Source of the DNA: Aralia elata
Taxonomy: Eukaryota > Streptophyta > Magnoliopsida > Apiales > Araliaceae
Assembly (NCBI GenBank): GCA_034770075.1
Contig: JAVJAP010000356.1
Location: 124,001-188,000 of the forward strand
Direction: 5' to 3'
Length of the DNA stretch: 64,000 nt
A program made the translations under genes and the position numbers. Of the stretch, positions 44,653-56,335 are shown in pieces. Under the pieces are notes generated by a model. That model worked only from the letters and a program-made list of their open reading frames with translations, made no database searches and was not told the origin of the DNA. Position 1 is the stretch's first letter. Each line of letters begins with the position of its first letter.

Positions 44653-47600
44653 TCATACCAGGTCACCAAGGGTGATTGAAGTCATTTGGTGGTCAACTTC
44701 GCCGATCCAGTAATGCTTCAACCGCTGACCGTTCACCTTGAACGTTCTGTCGGAGCCAGGGTCCTCCACCTCAATTGCTCCGTGAGGATATACCTTAGCT
44801 ATTGTGAAAGGTCCTGATCATCGGGACTTCAATTTCCCAGGAAATAACTTCAGACGGGAGTTAAAGAGGAGCACTTTCTGCCCCGGCTCAAATTCTCTCA
44901 CAACAATCTTCTTGTCATGCCACCGCTTTGTCTTTTCCTTATATAACTTAGCGTTTTCATACGCTTGGAGACGGAACTCGTCTGACTCATTTAGTTGTAG
45001 CAGCCTTTTCTCACCAGCTGCATCCATATCAAAGTTTAGCTTGCGAATTGCCCAATATGTGTTGTGCTTCAACTCGACGGGGAGATGACATGCTTTTCCA
45101 TATACTAGCCTATACGGAGACATTCCGATAGGCGTTTTGTAGGCAGTGCGGTACGCCCATAATGCATCATCTAGCTTTTTGGACCAGTCTTTGCGGTTAG
45201 GGTTCACTATCTTTTCCAAGATCCGTTTAACCTCCCTATTGGATACCTCCGCTTGACCACTAGTTTGTGGGTGGTAAACGGTGGCTATCTTATGGGAAAC
45301 CCCATATTTTGCAAGAAGGGCTTCAAAGTACTTGTTGCAGAAGTGCGTGCCCTCGTCACTAATGATGGCCCGAGGTGTGCCAAACCGAGTGAAAATGTTC
45401 TTTCTTAGAAAGTTCAACACAACCTTAGCATCATTAGTAGGCAGAGCTACAGCTTCCACCCACTTGGAGACATAGTCCACAGCGACTAGGATGTAAAGGT
45501 TATTGTAGGAGGGTGGAAATGGACCCATAAAGTCTATTCCCCATACATCAAATAATTCGACCTCAAGGATGTTTTGCAGTGGCATTTCATGCCTCGTCGA
45601 AATGGTTCCTACCCTTTGGCAATTATCACAACACGATACATAGGAATGAGCGTCCTTGAACAGGGTTGGCCAGTAGAAACCAGATTGAAGCACCTTTGCT
45701 GCAGTTCGTTGCCCCCCAAAGTGCCCTCCATAATTAGATGAATGACAATGGTGGAGCACACCCTCAATCTCTCCTTCAGGCAGACACCGTCTCAAAATCT
45801 GGTCTGCACATAGTTTGAACAAGAACGGCTCATCCTAGAGATACTGCCTAGCATCATGCAGGAATTTCTTCCTCTAGTGATAGTTCATGTCAGGCGGTAG
45901 CACATCACAAGCAACATAATTAGCAAAATCTGCAAACCATGGTGCCACACTCTTGACCTCATATAACTGTTCATCCGGGAAGAAATCATCGATATCAAGC
46001 TCAATATCTTTCGAGTTATTTGGATTCTCCAATCTCGATAGGTGATCCGCCACTTGGTTTTCAGTTCCCTTTTTATCACGAATCTCCAAATCGAATTCTT
46101 GGAGGAGAAGAACCCAACGAATCAACCTCGGCTTTGCATCCTTCTTTGAGATTAGAAATTTGATCGCTGAATGGTCCGTGTACACAATGACTTTAGTTCC
46201 GATAAGGTATGGACGAAACTTGTCAAAGGCATATACTACTGCCAGAAGCTCTTTCTCAGTGGTTGTGTAATTAAGCTGAGCATCTGTCAAGGTTTTACTG
46301 GCATAGTAAATGGTGTGAAACACCTTGTCTCTTCGTTGTCCCAAAACTGCCCCTATAGCATAATCGCTGGCGTCACACATGAGTTCAAAATGCAATGTCC
46401 AGTCAGGAACCACAACAATAGGAGCTGAGACGAGTCTTTCCTTCAACAAATTAAAAGCTTGTAGGCAGGGCTCATCAATCTTGAAAGGCGTGTCCTTTTC
46501 TAATAGGCTACACAACGGCTTGGTGATTTTAGAGAAGTCCTTGATGAACCGCCTATAAAATCCTGCGTGCCCCAGAAAACTCCTAACTCCTTTCACTGAC
46601 GAAGGCGGAGGTAGATTATCAATAATATCAACCTTTGCTCTGTCTACTTCAATCCCATCAACAGACACTCTGTGTCCCAGAATAATCCCCTCTCTAACCA
46701 TGAAGTGACATTTCTCCCAATTCAGAACCAAGTTCGTCTCAACACATCTCTTCACAATTGCGGTCAAATTTTGTAGACAAGCGTCAAAAGAACTCCCGAA
46801 AACAGAGAAATCATCCATAAACACTTCAAGTGTCTGTTCCACCATGTCAAAAAAGATAGACATCATGCAACGTTGAAATGTAGCAGGGGCGTTACATAAC
46901 CTAAAGGACATTTTCCGGAAGGCAAAGGTCCCATATGGACAAGTAAAGGTTGTTTTCTCCTGATCCTCGGGTGCTATAGCAATTTGATTGTACCCCGAGT
47001 ACCCGTCCAGAAGACAGTAGATTCATGCCCAGCGAGTCTATCAAGCATTTGGTCAATGAATGGCAGAGGAAAGTGATCCTTGCAAGTGGACTTGTTCAGT
47101 TTCCTGTAGTCCATACATACTCTCCATCCAGTGACTGTCCATGTTGGGATCAGCTCACTATTCTCATTAGACACCACTGTCATGCCGCCCTTTTTGGGTA
47201 CACACTGAATTAGACTCACCCATGGACTGTCAGATATGGGGTAGATAATGCCCGCATCCAGTAACTTAATAATTTCAGCTCTGACAACTTCCTTTATAAT
47301 CGGGTTCAACCGCCTCTGATGCTCAATAGAATGTTTTGCCCCCTCCTCAAGGAGGATTTTGTGCATGCATACAGAGGGACTGATGCCCTTTATATTAGAG
47401 ATAGACCATCCCAAAGCTGTTTTATGTGCCTTGACGACTGCAAGGAGCTTCTCCTCCTGTACCTCATCTAGTGATGCAGAAACAATAACTGGCAAGGTAG
47501 AGGCCTCACCGAGATAGGCGTATCGCAAGTGGCTTGGCAAGGGCTTAAGATCAAGCTCGGGTGGTTCTATAACTGATGGGTGTGACTGGGATGTGGGTGC

Positions 47601-50011
47601 TTCATTCTCATTCAAAGGCTCAAATTATCGCTTGAACATATTTGATCTCGGGGCTGATTCCAACCACTGAACATGCTCAAGATGAGAGGGATCATCAATA
47701 TTACATGCTCCAATCAAAGTGGACTCAAGCGAGTCAGGAAAACAATTTTCATAGAATACTTCTCGCACAGCTTCCTCAACAACATCGACACGGAAACAAT
47801 CATTAGAGGCACTGGGATACTTCATGGACTCAAAGACATTGAACGTTACTTCCTGGTCTTGTACTCTCATGGTGAGTTCCCCCTTCTGTACATCTACCAA
47901 TGTTCTGCCTGTTGCTAGGAATGGTCTGCCCAAATGATAGGGACTTCCCTATCCTCCTCGCAATCCAGAATAATAAAATCAGCAGGGAATATGAACTTGT
48001 CCACTTTGACGAGCACATCTTCCACAATACCCTTAGGATGAGTAATGGATCTATCGGCCAGCTGCAGAGTCACACTGGTAGGCTTTACCTCATTAAGCCC
48101 CAACTTCTTGTAGATTGAAAGGGGCATCAAATTAATGCTAGCTCCTAAGTCACAAAGGGCTTTTCCGATAAATTGATCCCCAATTGTGCATGGGATAGTG
48201 AAACTCCCAGGGTCTTTTAACTTGGTTGGAAGCTTGCTTTGAAGGATTGCACTGCATTCCTCAGTAAGTGCCACTGTCTCATAGTCCCCCATTTTCCTCT
48301 TCTTAGACAAGATGTCCTTCATGAATTTCACATAGCTGGCCATTTGTTCCAACGCCTCAGCAAAAGGAATATTGATGTGAAGCTTCTTGAAAATTTCTAA
48401 GAACTTTGAGAATTGCTTTTCAAGCTTTTGCTTCTGAAGGCGCTGGGGAAATGGTAGGTGTTGAGCTAAAGGACTTGGCTTGCTAACAATTGGGGTCGGT
48501 ATTGTGGATTTCTCCTTTTCACTCTCCTCTCCCCCAGACTTGTTACAATCAAGCTCCACAATGCCTTCCTTCTCTATAACTTCTTGCTGCACTGTGGAGG
48601 CTTCTCCTCCAGTCTCATTCAATATGGTACCACTACGAAGGGTGACTGCCTTACAATGCTCTTTTCCCTCCCGTTTTGGGTTGACATCTGTGTCACTTGG
48701 TAATGTGCCTGCAGGACGGTTATTCAAAGCAGTTGCCAACTGTCCCAATTGGACTTCCAAATTCCGGATCGCTGCCTCTTGACTGAGGCTCCTTGTTTCA
48801 TTCTGAGCAATATATCTCGAAAGGAGATCTTCCACACTAGGTTTCCTTTCCTGTGGAGGTGGGTAAGATCCTTGAGAATGTTGCTGATTCTGAGATTGAA
48901 ATCCAGGAGGCTGTGCAAAAGGTGGCCTGGTGGTAGAGGGTTGTGCTTGAGTATTGCTATTGTTACTCCATGAGAAATTTGGGTGATTCCTCAGTCTAGG
49001 ATGGTAGTATGTGGGGAGATTGGTATTCTGTTGTCGCCCGTAGTTAGAGACATACTGAACTGATTCCGAGCTAATGGGACATTGTTCAGTCGGGTGACTT
49101 CCCGCACACAAATCACATGGCACAATGACACTTTGCACCGGCTGCTTCCCCATGGCCTGAATTTGCTTGGCAAGGTTGTCGACCTGTGCAGATAGTGCAG
49201 TTACTGTGTCAATCTCATATATACCGGCCATTTTGCTCGGCATTTTCCTTTCCGTTGGCCATTGATAGTTATTTGCTGACATAGTTTCCAGTAGCGCATA
49301 AGCCTGATCATATGTCCTCCCCATAAATGCTCCTCTAGACGCAGCATCAATACTTGCTCTGGTCTGCCCTGATACCCCGTTATAGAAAGTCTCCACCAAT
49401 AACCAATTGGGCAAGCTGTGGTAAGGGCATTTCCTTAACAGGTCCTTGTATCTTTCCCATGCTTCATACATTATCTCAGCATCTAATTGTGAGAAAGACA
49501 TAATGTTATTTCTGAGCATGGCGGTTTTCGTTGGCGGGAAGAACTTTGCCACAAATTTCTAGGCCAAATCAGCCCATGTGGTAATTGAGCCCGAGGGAAG
49601 CGAGTTCAACCAACTCTTAGCCTTATCCCGTAAGGTAAAAGGGAATAGTCTGAGCCTGATTGCATCTTCGGTCACTCCTTGGTATTTGAAGGTGTCACAT
49701 ATCTCCACAAAGTTGACCACATGATCATTAGGGTCATCATGCGGCAACCCCGCAAACTGTAAATTGTTTTGGATCATTTGGATGGTGCCTGGCTTAATTT
49801 CAAAGCTATTAGCTTCAATAGCGGGCCGTTGGATACTGGCATGTAGAGTTGTGACACTCGGCATTGCATACTCCCGCAGAGTTTTCTGAATTTCCTCGGC
49901 CATTCTAGGAGGAGTAGGTATTTCCCTAGCTCTCTCTCTTCTCCTTCGTCTGAAAGTTCTGTCCACCTCAGGGTCAAGAGGTATTAAATCCTGATTCCTG
50001 CGAGGTGGCAT
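44653..50011 (-). pseudogene. Athila gag-pol (broken by stops and frameshifts)
   Basis: ATG 50011 (MPPRRNQDLIPLDPEVDRTF) opens gag, with FEIKPGTIQMIQNNLQFAGL and LFPFTLRDKAKSWLNSLPSG. A Cys/His knuckle is CDLCAGSHPTEQC. Protease carries LCDLGASINLMPLSIYKKLG. RT has CMDYRKLNKST, FMDDFSVFGSSF (catalytic box intact) and, in RNase H, YTDHSAIKFLI. Integrase has the HHCC finger (HHCHSSNYGGH, CDNCQ) and DDE residues in GIDFMGPF, SDEGTHF and GQAEVSNRE. Defects are TAG 49559-49561 (Trp expected), a lost base near 47935, TAA 47625-47627, a frameshift near 47020, TAG 45874-45876, TAG 45835-45837 and TGA 44818-44820. The C-terminus then reads on to 44653. Confidence 0.92.
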
Positions 50012-50112
50012 ACACAGTATAGAGTACCTGAGAGAAAGATTAAACAGATAAATCAGTCTAAATTAAGATCGTTTTGAAGTAGTATTAATATTGAAAAACA
50101 ACTAATACTGAG

Positions 50113-50130
50113 TCCCCGACAACGGCGCCA
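50113..50130 (-). other. primer-binding site of Athila (tRNA-Asp type)
   Basis: The minus strand reads TGGCGCCGTTGTCGGGGA, the classic Athila primer site, six bases inside the 5' LTR. Confidence 0.93.
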
Positions 50131-50136
50131 AAAACT

Positions 50137-51543
50137 TGTTGGTGGTTTTCACAACCTATAAACTCGCGCAAGTATACGCGGCCTAACAAGTAGTATAGAA
50201 AAAGTCGAGTGTCGAACCCACGAGGACAAAATACTAGGTAGTAGTTCAAGTATTAAAATGTATCTCAACGGTCTTATTTAAACAAGTGAATAAGAGTTGT
50301 GTGTTGTAATCAATTAGGCAAAAACAGATAAATAAAAAGGCGAGTTGTATCAAAGATGTCAAGCTAGGATTACAACTCCCCTAATGCCTCGCCTAATATT
50401 CCTAACTTTCCATTTAACTAACAAATCATAAGAATGGTTAACCGAGAACACAAGGTATACATAAGCCTCTTCCGATGGTCAAATGCATATCCCTTAGCTA
50501 GATAAATCACAATATTCCTATGGTGAAAATAACTAGACTAAGGGTCATTAACATTAATCTCAATGGTTACACAGGGCAAATAGAGATATTCCTATTCTAT
50601 CATGAAATTCGTGCACTCGTTCCCCAAGGCAATGGTCATAACAAGTGTTGTTGTACTTAAGGAAAGGTATAACATTAATTTTCCAATACCAGTTAATACC
50701 TATATCAATTCCTATCTCAAGCAATTGATGAATACGCATGAAATACAACAATCCATTCAGAACATGATTCATTACATACATATGAGAGAAATTCATATTA
50801 AGCTAATCATTAGGTTACATTACAATCCTAGAAATGTAATTTGTTCATAACTATAGAACTAATTAATACATTCATGCTGTTCAACATAATTAAGATTACA
50901 CAAATGGATAACAGAATTTGAAGAGAGAAAACTCATGCGCGGAAGTGTTCAAAAGCTTCAGCTGCCTCCAATGGTGTAGCTGCCTCCCTTCCTTTCTAAG
51001 TTTTCTAGGTAGGTTCCAAGTAGCCTCATAGCATTCCTTATGTAGCAGAAGATAGGTCAAAATAGGAAAGCCAGGTGGCTGGGAACCGGGCCTCACGCTG
51101 CGGCGAGGGCCTTGCGCCTTGCATTGGCGCTGCAACGTGGGCTCCGTGTAATTGGCCAGGGAAGGCTCGCTGCAGTGCCAACCCATGAGGGATTGGCCCT
51201 GCTGCAGCGCGAACTCCGTGCATTTGGAAGGGGAGACTCGCTGCAGCGCCAGCCCATGAAGGAATGGGGTCGCTACAGCGTGAGCTCCGTGTAATTGGCC
51301 AAAGACCTCTCGCTGCAGCGTGACTCCTAGGCTTGTTCATGGTGCTGCGGCGCGAGCATCGTGTCCTTCAGCCATCTTGTTGTCCTTTTCCCCTTTTAGC
51401 ACCAAATGAACACACCTCTCACCTGAAAAGCAATAAAGCAAAAGATAACAGATAAAACATAAATTTGCGCTAGAAGATGATATAATCAAGCAATTTCTTA
51501 AGTGATAAAGAACCCGATTTGTAGGTATGAATCCCGCTCATCA
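50137..51543 (-). repeat. 5' LTR of Athila
   Basis: Begins TGATGAGCGG at 51543 and ends CACCAACA at 50137. It is the same length as the 3' LTR. Several of its palindromes carry single C-to-T or G-to-A changes, for example CTGCAGTGCC near 51174 and GCTACAGCGT near 51271. Confidence 0.93.
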
Positions 51544-52588
51544 TATAATAAGTTGTACATAGAGATAGCTGAATTGTCGACAAAGAATCTACCACTTCTA
51601 GTAAAAAGAAGAGAATGTCCTATGTGATTCGATAAATGACAACTCAGAAGTCTTTGGCCAAAGCAGAATGAAATTTGAAAGGTGTTTCTAATTTGCATTA
51701 ATCAGAGTTGTGTATTTGAGAATCGAAATACGTACAATCAAATAAAATAAGACTTGACAGTAATTCCATGTCTTATATTTGATTGAGACATTATATGGTA
51801 GAAGGATTGAATTATACGGTAACTATTCACTGAAAGGTTCTTTTATGATTAATGTTGAAATCTTTTTATATAGAAAGTCGTCGATCGCTAAGGGGGCTTA
51901 AATAAATATAATTTATTTAAATGAATTAAATAGTTTAATTTATTTATTTAAATAAGATTATAATTGTTCTAATTTATTTATTCACAACCGGTTTAATATG
52001 GAGAACCTAAAGGGGTCACATTGCAAAAGAAAAATATTTATTTAAGAAGTAAATGACATAATCGTAATAATATGTTAAGTATATTTAATTTGTGCTATGG
52101 TGATAGAATAAATTAAATAGCTTAATATTTATTATTTAATATTTTGGAAATATTAAATATAAATTAATAAGAGGAGTCTTATTAATATTATTACTATTAT
52201 TATTTAATTTCTAAATGGTTTAGGAATTAATTATAAGTACTCTCATAAGTTCCTAATTGGGCTAGGAGACTAATTAATTAAAAGAGTTTAATTAATTAAA
52301 TAAAACCCTATTCCTAAATAGTTTAGGAGAGTTGCCTACATCTATAAATAAAAGAAGTCTTATTATGAAAAATGTTAGACAGTTAGAGAACTTCCAATAG
52401 TTGGGAGAGTACTTGCAATTTTTATAGATATAGAAACTAGGGTTTGGTCAGTGCCCATATTCTTGAATGCATATTATTCCTTGGTAGATGACCTTTAGAG
52501 GTCAAACACTTGGGTGGCCTGCATTAATCAAAAGAAGGAATCTAATCGGTGGAATTCAAGGAGAACGCAAAGGATTTGGAGTTGAACT

Positions 52589-55500
52589 TGTAACGCCCCC
52601 GAAACTCGGGTCTTACCTTGAACTCGATTCCGGCGCGTCACGGTACTACCCATACAATATAGGCTTACTACATTAATGCAATTATAATAATATTACAACA
52701 TATCCTAATCTAGTCCCAGACACGAAGACCTTTAATAATACACTTATGATCAAGGTTGAATAAATACCGTGATCCTTTAAAGAATCTCATGTGTGGACGT
52801 AAGGTTCAGATTCTAACTTTAGTCAATCCCTGAATATTCGCAAAGTTATTCAATAACTATACATTTGTTATAATGTCCTTTATACAACATCATCATCCTT
52901 CTAGTTTACTATAACAAGTAATTTACATAATCGCATCTTAACTACTATGATGTATAACCTTCATTTTTAACTTAAGGTTTACATAGTCAAATTTACGTAC
53001 ATCATATACCGTCATCACAGCTAAATAATTACAATAAAGGAACATTTAACAACCTTCCTGTTTCCATGCGCCTCTAATCCTTATCATCATGATATCAAGA
53101 TAATTGCATTATATTGTAAATCTGCAAAAGTTTTATTTTTGCAAGAATGAGCACGACGGCTCAGCAAGAACTAACAGTTTTCACATTTCATACTTCACGT
53201 AACACATAAGTTTGCACTTTATCCATGCATCATGATTCTCATACTATGCATCTTTCTCATGCATTATAAATCTTATGCAATTCATCTATATGTATATATC
53301 ATGCATCTCATAACACACCTCATGCATCTCACATTATATGTTTACAATAATTCAACTTTCACATAGAACAATATAGTCACATAATTGCACATTGTGCACA
53401 CTTTAATCATGCTCGCATATAATTCACATAACAGTGAAAGATTTAGTAATCAAGTTATGTATATCACTACATTTAAATCAGTTAACAAGTTACTGAAAGA
53501 ACTTGCCTTAAGCGTTCCTTGCCAAAGTATGATAACTTGCCCTTCAAATACCCTACACAATTTATTTAACAATAAAATACCAATTAGCCACTAAAAAAGC
53601 TTCATATAATAGTTTACAATATAACAACTCTTATCTCATATTGTTTGCGCATTATAAATTAATAAACGCGATTAACTCTAAAATGTTTCTCGGCGTTGCG
53701 TCGTTTGAAAACATTACGACCCTTATCATCATCAATCCTTATTGGTTACATTAATCCCATCCCATATCTTATAATGTTCGTTTCATTTGAATCGAAACAT
53801 TATTTAAGTTCATTAACACTTATACGACATTTCGACGTTTATACGTCACACGCCTAATTCGCCTCTTTTCGACACGTTTAGCATGCTGATACATTGGGTT
53901 ACAACACTCCATAATGCTTTATTTTTATTAGAAACAAAATATTAAACAAAGTTATACACACTTGTTACGGTGTTACGACGCTTGGACGCCCATACGCCAA
54001 ACTTGTCTACTCGAACGCCCAAGCGACACGCACCTGCACACGCTTAGCACGCCCATAGAATTGTCTAATACTTAATGGTTAATGTTAAGTATCATTATAA
54101 ATCATAATAATCATGTTTTAGAACTTAGAATATCATTTAATATTGTCGAGAGCATTACGCGTGCTTACGCTCATGCCCGACACTCTCTAATTACCTCTAA
54201 TTACACATCAATCCTATAAATGGCCAATTTAGGTCATGCTACAAATCTCAAATTGAAAAACGTAAAGAACGAAAGTTGTAGGTCTACTCTTCCTCTTTTT
54301 GAATCATCTTGAATCAACTTAATCCGAGTTCGTATGAGAAAGTTATGTACATTTTACTAAAGGACGTCGAAGCTGTTTTGCACAGTCTCTTGACCAGCAC
54401 CTAGGCGCCCAAAAATAGCCTTTGGGCAGCACCTAGGTGCTCTCTCGCAATAGCTCGGCCCTTGGCCAGCCCCTAGGTGCTCGACCTGAGCCTCCTAGCC
54501 CGTTTTCTTCCCGAATGCTCTATTTTTTGGTGTTCTAGACCTATCTTGCTTCCAACCACCATAACTCTTTCTATACATGTTCAAATTGGTCCGTTTCAGA
54601 CTCTATGGACTCCTAAGACATAGAGCTACAACATATCAAAAATTTAGAGCTATACATTAATATTAACATGACCAAATCTTAGGCCAAAGTATCAACTCAT
54701 GATATATTTTCGTGTTCTTGGTGTTCTTGGTGTTCTTCACTAGAATCATCACCAAATCTTTGTTTTAACTCATTTTTACTCCATTCCAACTAGGTTAACT
54801 TCGTAATCCATGGAAGTATAACATCATACCAACAAACAACTTAACCAAACACAAAATCAAAGCTACATGTCCTCTAAAATTCGTCTAAATGGTCTATTTA
54901 TCCAAAAATGTCCAAAGTTCATCCTCCTTTAAGCATAGGTACAAATTTTCTTCATTTTTGTTCCACTTTAATGTTATTAATGGCTTACAAAGTCTCTTGG
55001 CAATATTATTAAGCAACCCCAACCAACAACAACAATAACAACAACAAAAATCGCAAGAAAACTCAAAACCCATCTCAAATGCTTGAAAAGCTTACAAACT
55101 CAAAAATGGAAGAGAGAGGGTCTAAAGAGGATGACTACCTCTTGAATGTTTCTCCTTGATGCTACTGGACTCTACAAGAGCTTGAAGCTCTCCCTCTTTC
55201 TTCTCCTTGGCCTCCCGAGCTCCTCCTTCTCCTCTTCTTTCTCCCGCATGCTTCTTCTCTTCTTGTTCTTCTTCTTCTTCATTTCCTGCAACTTTCTCTC
55301 TCTCTCTCTCTAAAATCCGCAGAAACTTGGAGGGAAAATGAATGGAATAGTATGGGAGGGAGAGAGCTTCGGGAGGAAATGAGGGAGTTGAGGGCTCAAG
55401 GCATTTTTGTCGACTCCTCTCTCCTCTCTCTCTTTTGATTGGTCCAAAATGTTTGATTGGTTCCCTCTTGGAGTAACAAACATAAATAATACACCCAATT

Positions 55501-55858
55501 GGTCTTTTTCATGCCCGAATACTCCTACTTTTGTACCTAATATGGTCAATAACTCTACCCAAAATTAAAATGGGTTATCCCATAAATATTGGGACGTGCA
55601 AAAATAATTATTATGGGATTTGTCCATATATTCGGAACACCCATATAATACATTTCGGATACAGATAAAATCACGTATCAGCTCAAATAAAATTTCTGAC
55701 ACTTGAAAAAATTATTTCTTCGCGTACACGTCTTAACAAAATTAATAGAAATCGAAAAAGACGTAAAAATATTTAGGCGTGAATAGTGCCTTGGGAAACG
55801 TGCCTGCAAATAGTAATTTTGCGATTCTTTGCGAAATCAATTATTTACTCATAAGGTT
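52589..55858 (-). repeat. LTR of a TGTAACGCCC-type gypsy element (solo or truncated)
   Basis: At 52589 the LTR-A sequence stops and TGTAACGCCCCCGAAACTCG begins, a terminus typical of plant chromovirus (Del/Tekay-like) LTRs. I favour minus orientation. Read that way there is a promoter-like stretch near 55450, an AGAGAG and GAAGAAG-rich leader near 55300-55200, and a GGGGGCGTTACA end at 52589. The upper end is not fixed; 55858 (TGAACC on the minus strand) is a guess. No primer site, polypurine tract or internal coding sequence adjoins it, and the missing LTR-A end does not reappear, so a deletion is likely. ORFs inside are short and unconvincing. Confidence 0.45.
54396..54481. repeat. three AGCACCTAGGTGCT-type palindromes
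   Basis: A perfect 14-bp palindrome, AGCACCTAGGTGCT, is at 54428-54441. Near copies are AGCACCTAGGCGCC at 54396 and AGCCCCTAGGTGCT at 54468. Starts are 32 and 40 bp apart. Confidence 0.85.
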
Positions 55859-56335
55859 CAATAACTGTAACGAATGTGGTTTTCGTAATTATTAAAATAT
55901 TTATTGCATTAAATAAATATTTGTATTGATATGTATTTATATTGTTAAATAAATATTTGGTAGAAATTATCATGGTGTAATTTATTTGTGTGCATTTTGT
56001 TATGCATTGTTATGCAATAATGATGATAATTTAATAATTTAATTAAGTGATTAAATTAGAAGATTAATAATTTTGTTAAATAAAAGGATTTATTAAATAA
56101 AATTATATTTATGGTTGAATATAAATAAATATTATAATTTGTTAGGTAAGGGTAAATTTAATTTATTAATAAAGAAGATTTAATTTAAATTAAGTGAGTG
56201 TGACATGTGGTTATATAATAAGAGAATATAAAAATAAATTAGTAGGTGATTAAAATAGCTTAACCAAACATGGCCTTATGGCCTTTGATTTACTAAACTG
56301 ACAAAACCTTTTGGTTTTGTTTAACTGATAACCCA
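55859..56335. other. AT-rich spacer, nothing recognised
   Basis: AT-rich sequence with ATTAAATAAATATTTG-like runs. No ORF, terminus or RNA gene was seen. ACCCA (56331-56335) would be the left target duplication of the element that follows. Confidence 0.5.

Larger units (their letters stand above)
39004..51543 (-). mobile_element. Athila-type Ty3/gypsy retrotransposon
   Basis: The element is 12,540 bp, with LTRs of equal length (1407 bp) at 50137-51543 (5') and 39004-40410 (3'). The target duplication TATAA is at 38999-39003 and 51544-51548. The tRNA-Asp-type primer site, gag-pol in Athila order, the conserved post-pol AAGCGCTT/GGGAGGCAACCCC-type block (near 44600-44635) and a sense-oriented env-like ORF all identify it. 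I count about 30 substitutions and no indels between the LTRs (about 2%), so this is the youngest datable insertion here. Gag-pol is nevertheless broken. Confidence 0.95.
38433..52588 (+). mobile_element. LTR-A copy split by Athila, 3' end missing
   Basis: The left half (38433-39003) starts TGAAAGTAGTATGCACG. The right half (51544-52588) resumes exactly after the Athila insertion. Together they give about 1.6 kb of the LTR of element A, lacking its last 190 bp or so, where an unrelated LTR starts at 52589. Compared with the copies in element A it has an extra TTAATAAAAGAATTTA stretch near 38510. No internal region or primer site of A follows, so it is a truncated LTR. Confidence 0.88.

Noticed and set aside
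52589..55858. Complete chromovirus element
   Set aside because: No primer site, polypurine tract, chromodomain or pol sequence is present. Only LTR-like sequence is seen.
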